Shown here: positions 32,490 through 43,177 of the stretch, in pieces
Layout of the letters: each line of letters starts with the position of its first letter
How positions within the stretch are numbered: the first letter of the stretch is position 1
Assembly: GCF_030247195.1 (NCBI RefSeq)
Contig: NC_080672.1
Location: 190,865,810 to 190,929,809, forward strand
Length of the DNA: 64,000 nucleotides
Direction: 5' to 3'
Origin: Topomyia yanbarensis
Taxonomy: Eukaryota > Arthropoda > Insecta > Diptera > Culicidae
The notes under the pieces: model-generated
Told to the model about the DNA's origin: nothing
Databases searched by the model: none
What the model saw: only the letters and a program-made list of their open reading frames with translations
Translations under genes and position numbers: made by a program

Positions 32490-33120
32490 GAAACTATCGA
32501 TAAAAATAATTATGACTGAACCGAATCAAAACCTCTGGCAACAGAAGAGCCCACTACCGTTTGTTTATGTTTTCCGTTTGTTTTATCGGTTTTATCGAAG
32601 AAATATGGCGATAGTACTTATACTTGGAACAATGTGACATCTTGTATCGTCTTGCCCGAAAACATAACCGCCATTTTCATTTTATGCAAACCAAAACAAA
32701 CAAAATGGTCCAGAAATGTGAAATGCATTCCTGTCGAAGTATCCAAGGCAAGAATTGTCCAAAATCATTTCGTATTTTCCTGCACGACGCTGATCGGTGA
32801 GCAGATACATTTTAGGATCTTGTCAATTTAACTGGTTCGGCGTAACGAATCTAACCGGATGTATGCAATGGATTCGAATTTGTCGATCCGCGGAACTGAC
32901 GGAAAAATTCAACTTTGGCATGGTGCAGGAGTTACGAAAATTGAAGATACGCTTAGACCATATTCAATCTAGATATATTTAATAATCCGTCGCAACCCAA
33001 CAGCATCGCCGAAAGGGTCATTTTCAGGACCAAAAGAATTAAATTATATTTTCCTACGACGATTGCTCATTACCATCCAAGACGAAGCACCCACTGGACA
33101 ATTGGAGACCCAGCCAATTT
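32490..33120 (+). other. Unresolved segment with a TATCGATA element and short open frames
   Basis: A perfect TATCGATA (the insect DRE core) lies at about 32505. Downstream, frames at 32634-32831 and 32797-32982 are open for 61-65 codons, the latter ending in GMVQELRKLKIRLDHIQSRYI. The tract AAAGGGTCATTTTCAGGACCAAAAG near 33014 resembles a damaged histone 3' stem-loop. None of this is enough to name a gene; it may be a decayed host 5' region or retrocopy. Confidence 0.25.
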
Positions 33121-33719
33121 TCAAGCAAATGAGCTTTCTACCAACCGGAACGTTCCCCAAGTTGTAACAAAATTGAACTTTTCCATAGCCTACATAATGA
33201 GTTTTCACCTACAGAAAGCGTTAAAAATGAAATCGTTGATGCGAATTGATCCTGATATTGGCAAGGAAATTTTAGGGGTTGTATCTCCGTGATCTTGATC
33301 CAATGATGGCCTCGATAGCACAGCCGCCTCTTTAAAAATAGGCTACATAGCCTTGTTCTTATAGTAAAAGTAAACGCTAGCATGGAAAATCAAATAAAGA
33401 GTACAAGATGTCTCCGGGATTCCAAATGAGCGACGGCAAAGAAGAGTAAATAGAGACAAAAATCAATCATACGACCAATTGACAACAAAAATTGTTTTCT
33501 TCACACGAAAAGAAAAACAATTTTGTTGCTTAATTTCCCGTAACAATAAATGGTTGTGTTGGGTTTTAAAAATGAAGTCGTTACCATGCATTCTTTAAAT
33601 TTGTCAATTGCAATAATTATGCCATGGAAAATTTAAGTACGTGACCTAGGCGATTTTTCTATTTCGCTCTTCAAATATAGCAACTGCAACAATGCTCCTA
33701 CCTTTCATCTACTATCTTG
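33121..33719. other. No recognised feature
   Basis: It contains the inverted tract ACAAAAATTGTTTTCTTC...GAAAAACAATTTTTGT-like sequence near 33485-33530 but no gene. Confidence 0.4.
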
Positions 33720-33721
33720 CA

Positions 33722-33891
33722 ATTGACAAGCGGTGTGGGCATTGTTGCCAGTACTTCCATTGAAAAAAAATGTTGTCCCATGGTTGCCAGAATCACATTT
33801 TGTGCAATGTGTTCAACAGATGTCGCTAGTATACCGTGGGCGATGATTTTTTTTAGAATTTTCTTCGAGCTGTTACGTCTGTTTGTCTGTG
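33722..33891. repeat. Partial MITE, right end CTGTTACGTCTGTTTGTCTGTG
   Basis: It ends in the complement of CACAGACAAACAGACGTAAC and is preceded by GGGCGATGATTTTTTT. The left end is absent. It immediately adjoins the inverted-repeat element starting at 33893. Confidence 0.6.
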
Positions 33892-33892
33892 T

Positions 33893-34123
33893 GCTTACGT
33901 TATACTTGAAAGTCAGTCAAGGACTCAAATTAACGGCTTCAAAACCAAAACAAAACAAACATGCTGAAGTAAATGGCGCAAAGCAAAGGACCAAATCAAA
34001 AAATGTTTTTTTATTTGGCTTTCAAGTCCTTTGCTTTGCGCCGTTAACTTTACATGTTTGTTTTGGCTTTTGAGTCGTTAACTTGACTGACTAACTTGAC
34101 TGACTTTCAAATAAAACGTAAGC
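33893..34123. mobile_element. Foldback element with GCTTACGT ends
   Basis: A 231-bp inverted repeat. The left arm (GCTTACGTTATACTTGAAAGTCAGTC...) is mirrored on the right (...GACTGACTTTCAAATAAAACGTAAGC). The inner part carries AACAAACATG and TTTGCTTTGCGCC in both orientations. A related single arm is at 35853-35927, where the I element has inserted. Confidence 0.75.
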
Positions 34124-34498
34124 GCGTTTGAGCCCTTTAGTTTAAACCTGAGACAAGACATGCGAAGAGCAAAAAATCGAATGTCAAATGCAGCCAGGGG
34201 TACTGTCAAATGCAGCCAGTTCATTTGAATTGTGAGGCAGAAAGAGAGGCCATTCTAAGTTTACTGCTCTTGCAGATCTTTTGAAACGCGCCCAAAATGG
34301 TCAGTAACGGTATCCTTTCGGATTTTTCGTGTCATTAAAAAGTAATCCAATTGTAATTGTAATTTATTAATCGAACAAAAGCCTGGTGGATAAACTTTTT
34401 GTCAGGGCAAGGAGACATGTTATGGAAAGTTTTACATCAGAAAATTAATTGATTACAAACTGGAGAATCGGTTAATGAGAAAATATAAAATTCTTACA
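34124..34498. other. Flank of the host pseudogene pair
   Basis: Non-coding. On the minus strand, ATTAATAAATTACAATTAC at about 34360 could be a 3'-UTR remnant with a polyadenylation-like AATAAA downstream of the Rrp40 remnant. Confidence 0.35.
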
Positions 34499-35160
34499 CT
34501 AAGCAGAACCCGCTAAGTAATTCCCTATATCATCACAATGCTCCTTCAACTCTTTGTTAGATATTTCATTTGCTGTTTTGCTCGTAATCCAAATTCTGCC
34601 ATTCATTCCAGCGGCCTTTTCGAATGCTATTTCCTTCGCAAGCATATCTAGATATGCACACTTCGGATTAAGGATTTTCCGTACCAATTTGATGCTACAC
34701 CAAGTTTGCCTTTGTTCCCGTGGGAATTAACGCAAATCAGCTCCGGTTCCAAATCGCGATTGGCTATTAGTAGTCGTGCGCATATGGCATCTCCTACGTT
34801 AACATCTAGACGGTACTTGTTGGTGGCATCCTCGAAAGCCATGTATGATAAAGCGGCCGGTTCACTGGCGCTTATGTCGACCCGGAAGATATCTCCAGCT
34901 TTTTGGGATAAGATTCCGATAACAATTACATCAAGATTCGGCACGTACATCTTTTGATAGCAATCTACCCAGAACGTGTTGGGAGCCTTTTTCCGTAATA
35001 CACTACTTTTGCAGACCAGCACCGCGTCATCGTTGTCCTGTTGAAGTCCAGGACCTAGCATTTTTTATTGACCTTCGCTATCTCAATTGCTTCTTCCATG
35101 CGGTAACCTGGTAAAACTGGCTGATCCACTATATGGATATTTTCAAAAAAAAAACCACTC
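34499..35160 (-). pseudogene. Rrp40: Exosome complex subunit Rrp40 (EXOSC3) remnant
   Basis: Rrp40 is a cap subunit of the RNA exosome, with an S1 domain and a KH domain. On the minus strand I read VDQPVLPGYR, then after a 1-base shift in an A run LGPGLQQ and FWVDCYQKMYVP. The S1 core follows (VIGILSQKAGDIFRVDISAS, PAALSYMAFEDATNK, LLIANRDLEPELICVNS). After KGKLGVAS about 8-10 residues are missing, with a frame change near 34690. The KH end is LVRKILNP...AAGMNGRIWI and stops at 34499. Two frame disruptions, no intron and no clear start indicate a pseudogene. Sequencing error cannot be excluded for the A-run shift. Confidence 0.82.
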
Positions 35161-35390
35161 CGAAGTACAGTAGCGCAGAATATTTTACGACACTGCCACT
35201 AATAGCACCATTCTGTTCCAAACTCAAGTTTAAGTAGCGAGAGTTGTATTGTAGAAACATATCCTCCATTTACATAGTCGATCAATCTGTTACCTCCATT
35301 CAATCGTCGCAATATAACTAAAATGAAATTCATCCAATCAACACCCATTCCGTCGAAGATAAACCCGTAAGCCACTTACCTCTCCCTCCG

Positions 35391-35831
35391 CTAGACCTTC
35401 GTGTTCCAGTTGCTTCCATCCTCAGGCAGCAGATTGTTCATAATTAGCAGCACGATATCGACAATTCACCAGATTCCGACGCCTCCCAGTGTGAGCAACT
35501 TTCCGACGGCCGTACCAGTCTGACCGAGACAGAATCGATCCATGCCCAGAAATCTGTACAACAGTGTCGTCATGAAGCAATGGCTTGTGTACTTGACGCA
35601 GGGAAATCCGTCCCGCGTAAACTCCAGCGGTTCGACATATTCGATACTGTCGAGCACTACGCACCAAACTCTGGTGGTCTTGACGGCATCATAATAAACA
35701 CAGCCAAATTTCACATACCCGTGGCCCAGCTCCTCTTTGACCGGACGGTTTTCTCTTGTGACCCACAGGTCCTTGGTGATTTGGCCGTTTCCACAATTAG
35801 AATTCTCATAATCAGAAGCAGGAACAAACAT
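35391..35831 (-). pseudogene. TM2D2: TM2D2-type TM2-domain protein remnant
   Basis: TM2-domain proteins are two-pass membrane proteins linked to Notch and phagocytic functions in flies. The minus-strand frame has the ectodomain part ELGHGYVKFG, then FPCVKYTSHCFMTTLLY and the TM2 core GMDRFCLGQTGTAVGKLL with TLGGVGIW. The DRF motif between the two membrane segments is intact. About four residues before FLGMDRF seem lost relative to the family. The second Trp of the usual GIWW is a TGA stop at about 35466. The same frame then continues IVDIVLLIMNNLLPEDGSNW to a TAG at 35391-35393. The signal peptide and N-terminus are missing. A GAGGTAAGT donor-like site follows the stop. Confidence 0.8.
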
Positions 35832-35852
35832 TTTTTTTTATTATTTTTGTGC

Positions 35853-35927
35853 TGTTAACTTGCGGCTCAAAAGCCGAAACAAAACAAACAAAATGAAGTG
35901 AACGGCGCAAGACAAGGACTCGAAATC
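35853..35927. repeat. Arm of the foldback repeat, interrupted by the I element
   Basis: GTTAACTTGCGGCTCAAAAG to GACAAGGACTCGAAATC is related to the complement of 34010-34090. It continues after the I element at 42906 (CAAATCAAAACAAAT). Its last 14 bases form the I-element target duplication. Confidence 0.65.
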
Positions 35928-36195
35928 ATAACCCTCCGAGCTCTCGATCGAAGCAGTTCGTTTTCTGGTGCTGTGCATAAAGTGAACAAGAATAAATTGT
36001 CAGTGAAGGTCAACCATTGTTCGAGGCAGTCTTTGTTCGCCGGTGCCCAGGCTGGTGAAGTGAATACCAGAATAGCCGGAATCGCCGCTATATAAGCTAA
36101 GTATTTTTTTTCTTTCATTTCCCTTTCCCCGATCGGTCTCTACTTCTGCCCTTTCCCTTTCTCTCGTTTACACCACGTGTTATCCTCGTGCCTAA

Positions 36196-37560
36196 ATGGC
36201 CGAGGGCGAAGTAACATTGGATGGGAATGATATTCCCATGGATATACCGGATAAACCCGAAATTACTCCCTCCCCTGATTCCCCCAGTCCTCCCCGTATT
36301 AAAACATACCCAGCCAGTTCGACTGGACCCTGGGTGGTGTATTTCCGGCCCAACACGAAATCGCCCAATATTCTAGAAATCTCACGGGAGCTGGCTGCCA
36401 ACTACCCGTCCGTGGCTCAGATAACACGTATTCGAGCTAATAAGATACGCGTTATAGTAAATGACCTCGACCAGGCAAACCAGATTGCTCGCAGCGAGCG
36501 TTTTACGAAGCAATTCAAAGTGTATGTGCCTTGTAGAGTTGTGGAGATCGATGGGGTCGTCGCCGAACCGGGTCTAAAGTGCGAAGACCTGTTGAAGTAC
36601 GGGGTTGGCTGCTTTAAGGACCCTTCACTTCAAAAGGTGAAAATTCTGGAATGCAAGCAATTGTATTCCGCAAAAACTGAAGATGATAAGACAACTTATT
36701 CTCCGTCAGACTCGATTCGGGTGACTTTCTCCGGATCTGCTCTTCCCAACTATGTCCTCCTGGATAAGGTTCGCCTACCTGTTCGCCTGTTTGTACCGCG
36801 GGTAATGAACTGCAGCAATTGCAAGCAACTGGGCCACACAGCCACTTATTGTGGCAATAAAAAACGGTGCGGCAAATGCGAGGGAGAGCATGAGGATGAC
36901 GCTTGCGGTGGAGAAACTGAGAAGTGTATTTACTGCGGGGGCCCTCCGCATGCTCTTAAGTCATGCCCGGCGTACAAGCAGCGCGGGGATAAAATTAAGC
37001 GCTCCCTTAAGGATCGCTCGAGGCACTCTTATGCAGAAATGCTAAAGAATGCTTCGCCATCTGTCCCTTCCGAAAATTCCTTTGCTCTTTTGGCTGGCGT
37101 TGAGCAAGAATCTGACGACCCACAAGAGGGAACATCATTGGTTAACCCAGGGGAATCCAGGAAGAGGAGAAATCTAGCCTCCCCTACATTGCCTCGTAAG
37201 GGTGCCAAGGTGTCGTCCACTCAGAGTGCGCCAACCGCAATCAATAAATCCAACGGAAGTGATGCACAAAAGCCGAAGCAATTTGCTCCAGGACTTGGAA
37301 ATATTAATTCTAACAAGGAGTACCCACCACTTCCAGGGACACCAAAAACCCCAAGTGTCCCCTTTTTTCAAACAGATACTTAGTCCAGTAGCGGACTAAT
37401 GAAATTTTCTGACATAGTGGACTTAATTTTCACAGCCTTCAATGTTACTGATCCTCTTAAAAGCCTTCTGATACGTTTTCTCCCTATAGTGCAAACATTT
37501 TTGAAGCAGTTGACTACTAAATGGCCCCTCCTTGCAGCGATCGTATCCTTCGATGGCTAA
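36196..37560 (+). pseudogene. I-element ORF1: zinc-knuckle RNA-binding protein, with premature stop
   Basis: ORF1 proteins of I elements bind element RNA and form the ribonucleoprotein. The frame starts at ATG 36196. Three CCHC-like knuckles lie at residues 206-219 (CSNCKQLGHTATYC), 225-237 (CGKCEGEHEDDAC) and 244-257 (CIYCGGPPHALKSC). A basic stretch (KIKRSLKDRSR) follows. A TAG at 37381-37383 truncates it at 395 codons. Beyond it the same frame runs on for 58 codons (GLMKFSDIVDLIF to AAIVSFDG) to a TAA at 37558-37560. The other I copy encodes the same tail, so the TAG is a mutation. The true end overlaps the ORF2 start by 8 bases (ATGGCTAA). Confidence 0.88.
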
Positions 37561-40500
37561 GTCATCGAACGAGGTCACCGATTCGATCACTGTTCTACAG
37601 TGGAACAGCAGAAGTATCCTCCCGAAAATCGATTCCTTTAAATTTTTACTAAATAGTTTAAAATGTGATGCTTTCGCATTATGTGAAACTTGGTTAACTT
37701 CCGATATAAATCTCAACTTCCACGACTTTAATATAATTCGTCTGGATCGAGAAAACCCCTATGGAGGAGTACTTTTGGGGATCAAAAAGTGCTATTCTTT
37801 CAACCGAATTAACCTCCCTTCGACACCAGGTATTGAAATTGTCGCTTGTCAAGTTTTAATCAAAGGTAAAGACCTTTGCATTGCTTCCATCTACATTCCT
37901 CCTAGAGCCTCGGTAGGGCACCGAACGCTTTGTAATATCACGGAATCCTTACCGGCACCGCGGCTAGTTCTGGGAGACTTTAACTCGCATGGTACGGTAT
38001 GGGGCTGTCTTCATGATGATAATGGATCAACATTAATCCAAGATCTTTGCGATAATTTCAACATGACCATCTTAAACACGGGAGAAATGACGCGGATTCC
38101 TACACCACCAGCACGCGCAAGCGCGTTGGATTTATCTCTATGCTCGACTTCGCTACAGTTAGATTGCACGTGGAAGGTGATCCCTGATCCCCACGGTAGC
38201 GACCATTTGCCTATCGTGATTTCAATTGCTAACGGTTCAAGACCATCGGAAACAATCAATGTCTCGTATGACCTCACACGGAACATTGATTAGAAGAGTT
38301 ACGCGACCGCGATATCCGTTAAAATCGAATCCACTCAAGAACTTCCTCCGGCGGAAGAGTACAGGTTTTTGGCTGGCTTGATTCTCGACAGTGCGAATCA
38401 AGCTCAGACTAAACCAGTACCCAGCGCGAATACCCATGGACGGTCTCCCACCCCGTGGTGGGATAAAGAGTGCTCAGAGCTGTACGCGGAAAAGTCCACT
38501 GCATATAAGGCCTTCCGGGAAGACGGGTTACCCGCTAGCTATCTACAGTACGCGTCGTTAGAAAGGCGAATGAAGAGTCTAATGAAAGCCAAAAAACGCA
38601 GTTATTGGCGCCGGTTCGTCGACGGGTTAACTAGAGAAACAGCGATGAGCACTCTTTGGGGTACGGCTCGACGTATGCGTAACCGTAATAGTACCAACGA
38701 GAACGTGGAATATTCAAACCGTTGGATATTTGCTTTCGCCAAGAAGATCTGTCCGGACTCTGTCCCGGTACAGAAAACGTACCGCGCCGCGTCTCCTCAC
38801 GATACCGCGAACGAAACACCGTTTTCGATGGTGGAGTTCTCACTTGCTCTCTTATCATGCAACAATAACGCCCCAGGGTTAGACAGAATCAAATTCAACT
38901 TGCTGAAGAATCTACCTGACACTGCAAAAAGGCGCTTGTTGAATTTATTTAACAAGTTTCTTGAGGGTAACATTGTCCCTCATGACTGGAGGCAAGTGAA
39001 GGTCATCGCCATCCAAAAACCAGGAAAACCAGCCTCCGACCACAACTCATATCGGCCGATTGCAATGCTGTCCTGTATTCGGAAGTTGTTCGAGAAAATG
39101 ATCTTGTTTCGCCTCGACAATTGGGTCGAAGCAAATGGCTTACTGTCAGATACACAATTTGGCTTCCGCAAAGGCAAAGGGACGAACGATTGCCTTGCGT
39201 TGCTTTCTACAGAAATCCAAATGGCCTATGCTAACAAAGAGCAGATGGCATCAGTCTTTTTGGATATTAAGGGGGCTTTTGACTCAGTTTCTATCAACAT
39301 TCTGTCAGAGAAGCTGCACCAGCATGGTCTTTCACCAATTTTAAATAACTTTTTGCTAAACCTGTTGTCTGAAAAGCACATGCACTTTTCGCATGGCGAT
39401 TTAACAACATCGCGATTTAGCTACATGGGTCTTCCCCAGGGCTCATGTCTAAGTCCCCTGCTCTACAATTTCTACGTGAATGACATTGACGATTGTCTTG
39501 CCAATTCATGCACGCTAAGGCAACTTGCAGACGACGGGGTGGTCTCTGTTACAGGGCCCAAAGCTACCGACTTGCAAGGACCATTACAAAATACCTTGGA
39601 CAATTTGTCTGCTTGGGCTCTTCAGCTGGGTATTGAGTTCTCCACGGAGAAAACTGAGTTGGTTGTTTTTTCTAGGAAGCGTGAGCCGGCGCAACTCCAG
39701 CTTCTATTAATGGGTGTAACGATCAACCAGGTTTTCACATTTAAATATCTCGGGGTCTGCAGATATTTAAATGTGAAATATAATAATAATAAGTATTTCC
39801 ATAGAGGGCCGCCTTGGGGAGATCTGATTTTTCCAGCATTTGTTGTGCTTTTCTTGCACTTTAATTTGTTTGAAGAGTGGTTTGCCCGTTTTTGCCCGTT
39901 TAAAAGTTATCGGCATTGTAAAAAGAGCTATTTTCAATCAAAAAATGTGAATATCTCCACATATACTAGCGATAGCAAGTTTCCGTCTTCAGCAAAGTAA
40001 TGCAGTTTAATAGTCCAAACAATGTTCTAGAACATTTATATCATGAAAAAAATCTAGAAGAAAACTTATGATGAAAAAACTGTTTTTAAGGGGCCTTTCG
40101 CAAATAATGCCCCATATCTCAAAAACCTTAAAAGATAGAGAGTTGAAGTCTTCAGATAAAATGTTTGTAACGAGTTTTTCTACAACTTTGCTGAAGTAAG
40201 TATTTGTCTATCTGAATTATTGAAGAAAATAAATTTCGTAACTCACTTTTAGGGGGATTAATCATCAATCCAATAAGACAAAAAGAAGGGGAGTTCTACT
40301 CCAAGAAACTTTCTCAAAGACACCATATTGCTAAAGTCAACCGTTTTGACGCAATCTAAAAAACCCCCTTTTTTGCTCTTTGGGACCACTGTGGTCTGGT
40401 TCGACTCTAAAGGTACCTGGGGATGTCACATTAGGTATCTGAAACAGAAATGCCAACAAAGGATCAATTTTCTCCGAACAATAACTGGAACATGGTGGGG

Positions 40501-41878
40501 TGCTCACCCAGGAGACCTGATCAGGTTGTACCAAACAACGATATTGTCGGTGATGGAGTACGGGTGTTTCTGTTTCCGCTCCGCTGCGAACATACACTTC
40601 ATCAAACTGGAGAGAATCCAGTATCGTTGCTTGCGCATTGCCTTGGGTTGCATGCACTCGACCCATACGATGAGTCTCGAAGTGCTGGCGGGAGTTCTTC
40701 CGCTAAAAAATCGATTTTGGGAACTCTCATATCGATTGCTCATCCGATGCGACATTCTGAACCCGTTGGTAATTCAAAATTTCGAGAGGCTCGTCGAGCT
40801 TAATTCTCAAACCCGTTTTATGTCCTTGTACTTCGACTACATGGCACAGAGCATCAATCCTTCTTCGTACAATCCCAACCGTGTCCGTTTCCTAGATACT
40901 TCTGATTCTACTGTATTCTTCGACACATCCATGAAGGAAGAGATTCGTGGAATCCCGGACCATATACGCCCGCAAGTGATCCCCAATATATTTTATAATA
41001 AATTCCGAGAAGTCGACTGTGACAAAATGTTCTACACTGACGGATCAAATCTCGATGGGTCCACTGGCTTCGGTATCTTCAACAATACTATCACCGCTTC
41101 ATTCAAGCTCAATGATCCAGCTTCAGTTTACGTCGCAGAGTTAGCTGCAATTCAGTACACCCTTGGGATCATCGACACTCTGCCCACAGATCACTACTTC
41201 ATCATTTCGGACAGCCTCAGCTCTATCGAGGCTCTTCGTGCGATGAAGCCCAAAAAGCAATTCCCATATTTCCTGGGGAAGATACGGGAGTCCTTGTGTA
41301 CGTTATCTGAAAAATCTTATCAAATTACCTTTGTTTGGGTCCCCTCTCATTGCTCTATCCCGGGCAATGAAAAGACCGTCTCATTAGCAAAAGTGGGCGC
41401 ATTAAATGGTGACATATACGAAAGACCAATCTGCTTCAACGAATTTTTTAGTATTTGTCGTCAGAGGACACTCAACAGTTGGCAAACCTCGTGGAGCAAT
41501 GGTGAACTTGGACGATGGCTACATTCCATTATCCCAAAGGTATTAACGAAGCCTTGGTTCAGGGGGATGGATGTGGGTCGGGATTTTATTCGTGTAATGT
41601 CCCGACTTATGTCCAACCACTACACCTTGGATGCGCATCTGCGGCGTATTGGGCTTGCGGAGAGTAATCTGTGCGCTTGTGACGAGGGCTATCACGACAT
41701 CGAGCACGTTGTCTGGGTATGCGCCGGGTACTTGGACGCCAGGTCTCAGTTAAAGGATTCCCTTCGGGCCCGAGGTAGACCACCCAATGTCCCAGTCCGA
41801 GATATACTGGCAAATCGTGATTTCCCCTATATGTCCCTTATTTATACTTTCATAAAAACGACAAATATCCCAATTTAG
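37553..41878 (+). pseudogene. I-element ORF2: endonuclease, reverse transcriptase, RNase H
   Basis: The start ATG 37553 overlaps the ORF1 stop. Endonuclease motifs are VLQWNSRSI, CETWL, LGDFNSHG and HGSDHLPI. A TGG-to-TAG stop at 38291-38293 follows NID just after this domain. The reverse transcriptase has NAPGLDRIKFN, FGFRKGKGTND, FLDIKGAFDSVS (motif A), LPQGSCLSPLL (motif B) and LADDGVV (motif C). A 639-bp insertion (39758-40396) splits YLGV from WFDSKGTWG. RNase H has YTDGS, VAELAA and SDSLSS, but the fourth acidic residue is lost (NEKTVSLAK where the other copy has NEKADNLAK). The end has CACDEGYHDIEHVVWVC. It is non-functional. Confidence 0.88.
39758..40396. mobile_element. 639-bp insertion in I-element ORF2
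   Basis: It interrupts the reverse transcriptase after the YLGV codons. GGTC occurs on both sides (39754-39757 and 40393-40396), a possible 4-bp duplication. The insert begins with an 18-base inverted copy of the flanking element sequence (39733-39750 versus 39761-39778). The rest is AT-rich with CTCAAAAACCTT and TTTGCTGAAGTAAG phrases like those at 63700-63850, and it has no coding capacity. Its length keeps the host frame, but it contains stops. Confidence 0.75.
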
Positions 41879-42597
41879 CCCCTCTCTTTTTATTTCTCGT
41901 TTTAGAAGCTTTCTCTTGCCTTGTGGGACCGATCAGCTCCAGACTGCAACTATGTAACCGCCGTCGCACTTACCACTACGGAAACTGAAGCGAGAGCGAC
42001 TCAAGGTCCGATGACTTTTGAAGGATTCCCCGCGGGTCCGAAGAATACCATCCGCCAATCCGACCTACTAGACTGAGGCGGTAATCTTTCGCTGATCTCC
42101 CGTTTGAGCGAAAGTTGCAAGTTTTGCTCTTCTCTCCCGGTCACCATCTACGCTTTCTCTCCCCTGTCCTTGATACAACTGCTTCTACAGCCCCCCTCTG
42201 AATATCTTGACCAAGCATAAGTCTCCGCTAAAAAGTTCAAATTTGTATTCTGTATTCCTAGTTTTAAGATAGTTGTAATTTTACCTCTTTGTTAAAACTA
42301 TTGTCCCCCATCTTGTAAATAGAATTGTATCCCTAGTCTTAAAACACCTGCGAATTTTCTCATAAATATTTGTTCCCCCTTTTGTGTACCAAACTATATT
42401 GTTAGTTTTAAGATAACTGTAAATATTTCCTAAAAATTATTACTATTGAATTCCTTGTTTTAAATTTTTTTTTCATAAAAAAAAATCTTTCGCCCCCTCT
42501 CTTGTATATAGAATCTTATTTCTAGTCTTAAGATAGCTGTAAAATTTTTCTTTTTTAAAAAAATATTTCAACATTGTAACCTCCTAGTTTTAAAATA
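41879..42597 (+). repeat. I-element 3' UTR with ~75-110-bp degenerate repeats
   Basis: From about 42200 the 3' UTR repeats a unit of roughly CCCCCTCTTGTATATAGAAT, then CTAGTCTTAAGATAGCTGTA and an AT-rich tail. Copies centre near 42260, 42330, 42405 and 42520, followed by a partial one at 42580. Such 3' UTR repeats do not appear in the second I copy. Confidence 0.6.
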
Positions 42598-42808
42598 TTC
42601 TGGTTGCAGTTGAAAATCGAATAATTGACTTGCGCCTTTCGTTTTTTCCCTATTTGCAGAGTGGGCATCTAAAGCGCATCTTGTGTACATGTTAGAGAAT
42701 CCACTTGCGCGTTATCTACACCAGTTGCGCTTTAGTTCCGTACGCTGAAAATAGGAGAAAAATCGAAAGGCGCAAGTTCACTATTTCGATTTTCAACTGC
42801 AACCAGAA
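42598..42808. mobile_element. Foldback MITE with TTCTGGTTGCAG ends, nested in the I-element 3' UTR
   Basis: The left arm TTCTGGTTGCAGTTGAAAAT continues to GACTTGCGCCTTTCG and is mirrored at the right end. It is flanked by TA (42596-42597 and 42809-42810). It is 211 bp long. Tc1/mariner-type mobilisation is likely from the TA duplication. Confidence 0.8.
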
Positions 42809-42922
42809 TATACAAAATGTAAAAACAAAAGAATTTGGCACCGCCAAGCTAACGCATTTGTGCCTATCAAATAAACGAAATGAATAAAAAAAAGGACTCG
42901 AAATCCAAATCAAAACAAATAT

Positions 42923-43177
42923 CTCGAGTACTTATTCAAATGGACGTAAGTAACAATGAGAGATTCTCTTTCAGGTCTTTCTCTTCTGTTCATTACTCGG
43001 CCATTTCAACATTTACTACTCTACTCTTTGCATAATATTGTAGTAAAAACCGTCGGCTTTCGATATGTACTGGAAAATTAGTACAAAGTGTTGTAATGAC
43101 GTCGTAATAAACGAAAGAGAAAGTAAACAAAGAGAGGCTCTCAATGTTACTTACGTCCATTTGAAAAAGTACTCGAG
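42923..43177. mobile_element. MITE, CTCGAG ends, 4-bp duplication
   Basis: A 255-bp element starting CTCGAGTACTTATTCAAATG and ending with its complement (CATTTGAAAAAGTACTCGAG). It is flanked by ATAT (42919-42922 and 43178-43181). The CTCGA ends and 4-bp duplication match the CTCGAC family, and the interior shares the ATAAACGAAAGAGAAA phrase, so the two families are related. Confidence 0.78.

Larger units (their letters stand above)
35928..42891 (+). mobile_element. Full-length I-clade non-LTR retrotransposon, copy 1
   Basis: It is flanked by the exact 14-bp duplication AAGGACTCGAAATC (35914-35927 and 42892-42905), which fixes both ends. The body is 6,964 bp including two later insertions (39758-40396 and 42598-42808). 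The 5' UTR is 268 bp, ORF1 encodes zinc knuckles, ORF2 encodes endonuclease, reverse transcriptase, RNase H and CCHC, and the 3' end is A-rich (AAATGAATAAAAAAA). The closest described group is the mosquito I-clade (MosquI-like); that family assignment comes from the domain order and motifs, not from a search. Confidence 0.9.

Noticed and set aside
32490..33120. Intact histone gene suggested by promoter-like units and a stem-loop-like tract
   Set aside because: No histone coding sequence is readable in any frame and the stem-loop is imperfect.
36196..41878. Active, mobile I element
   Set aside because: Stops in ORF1 (37381) and ORF2 (38291), a 639-bp insertion and a lost RNase H catalytic residue rule out autonomous function.
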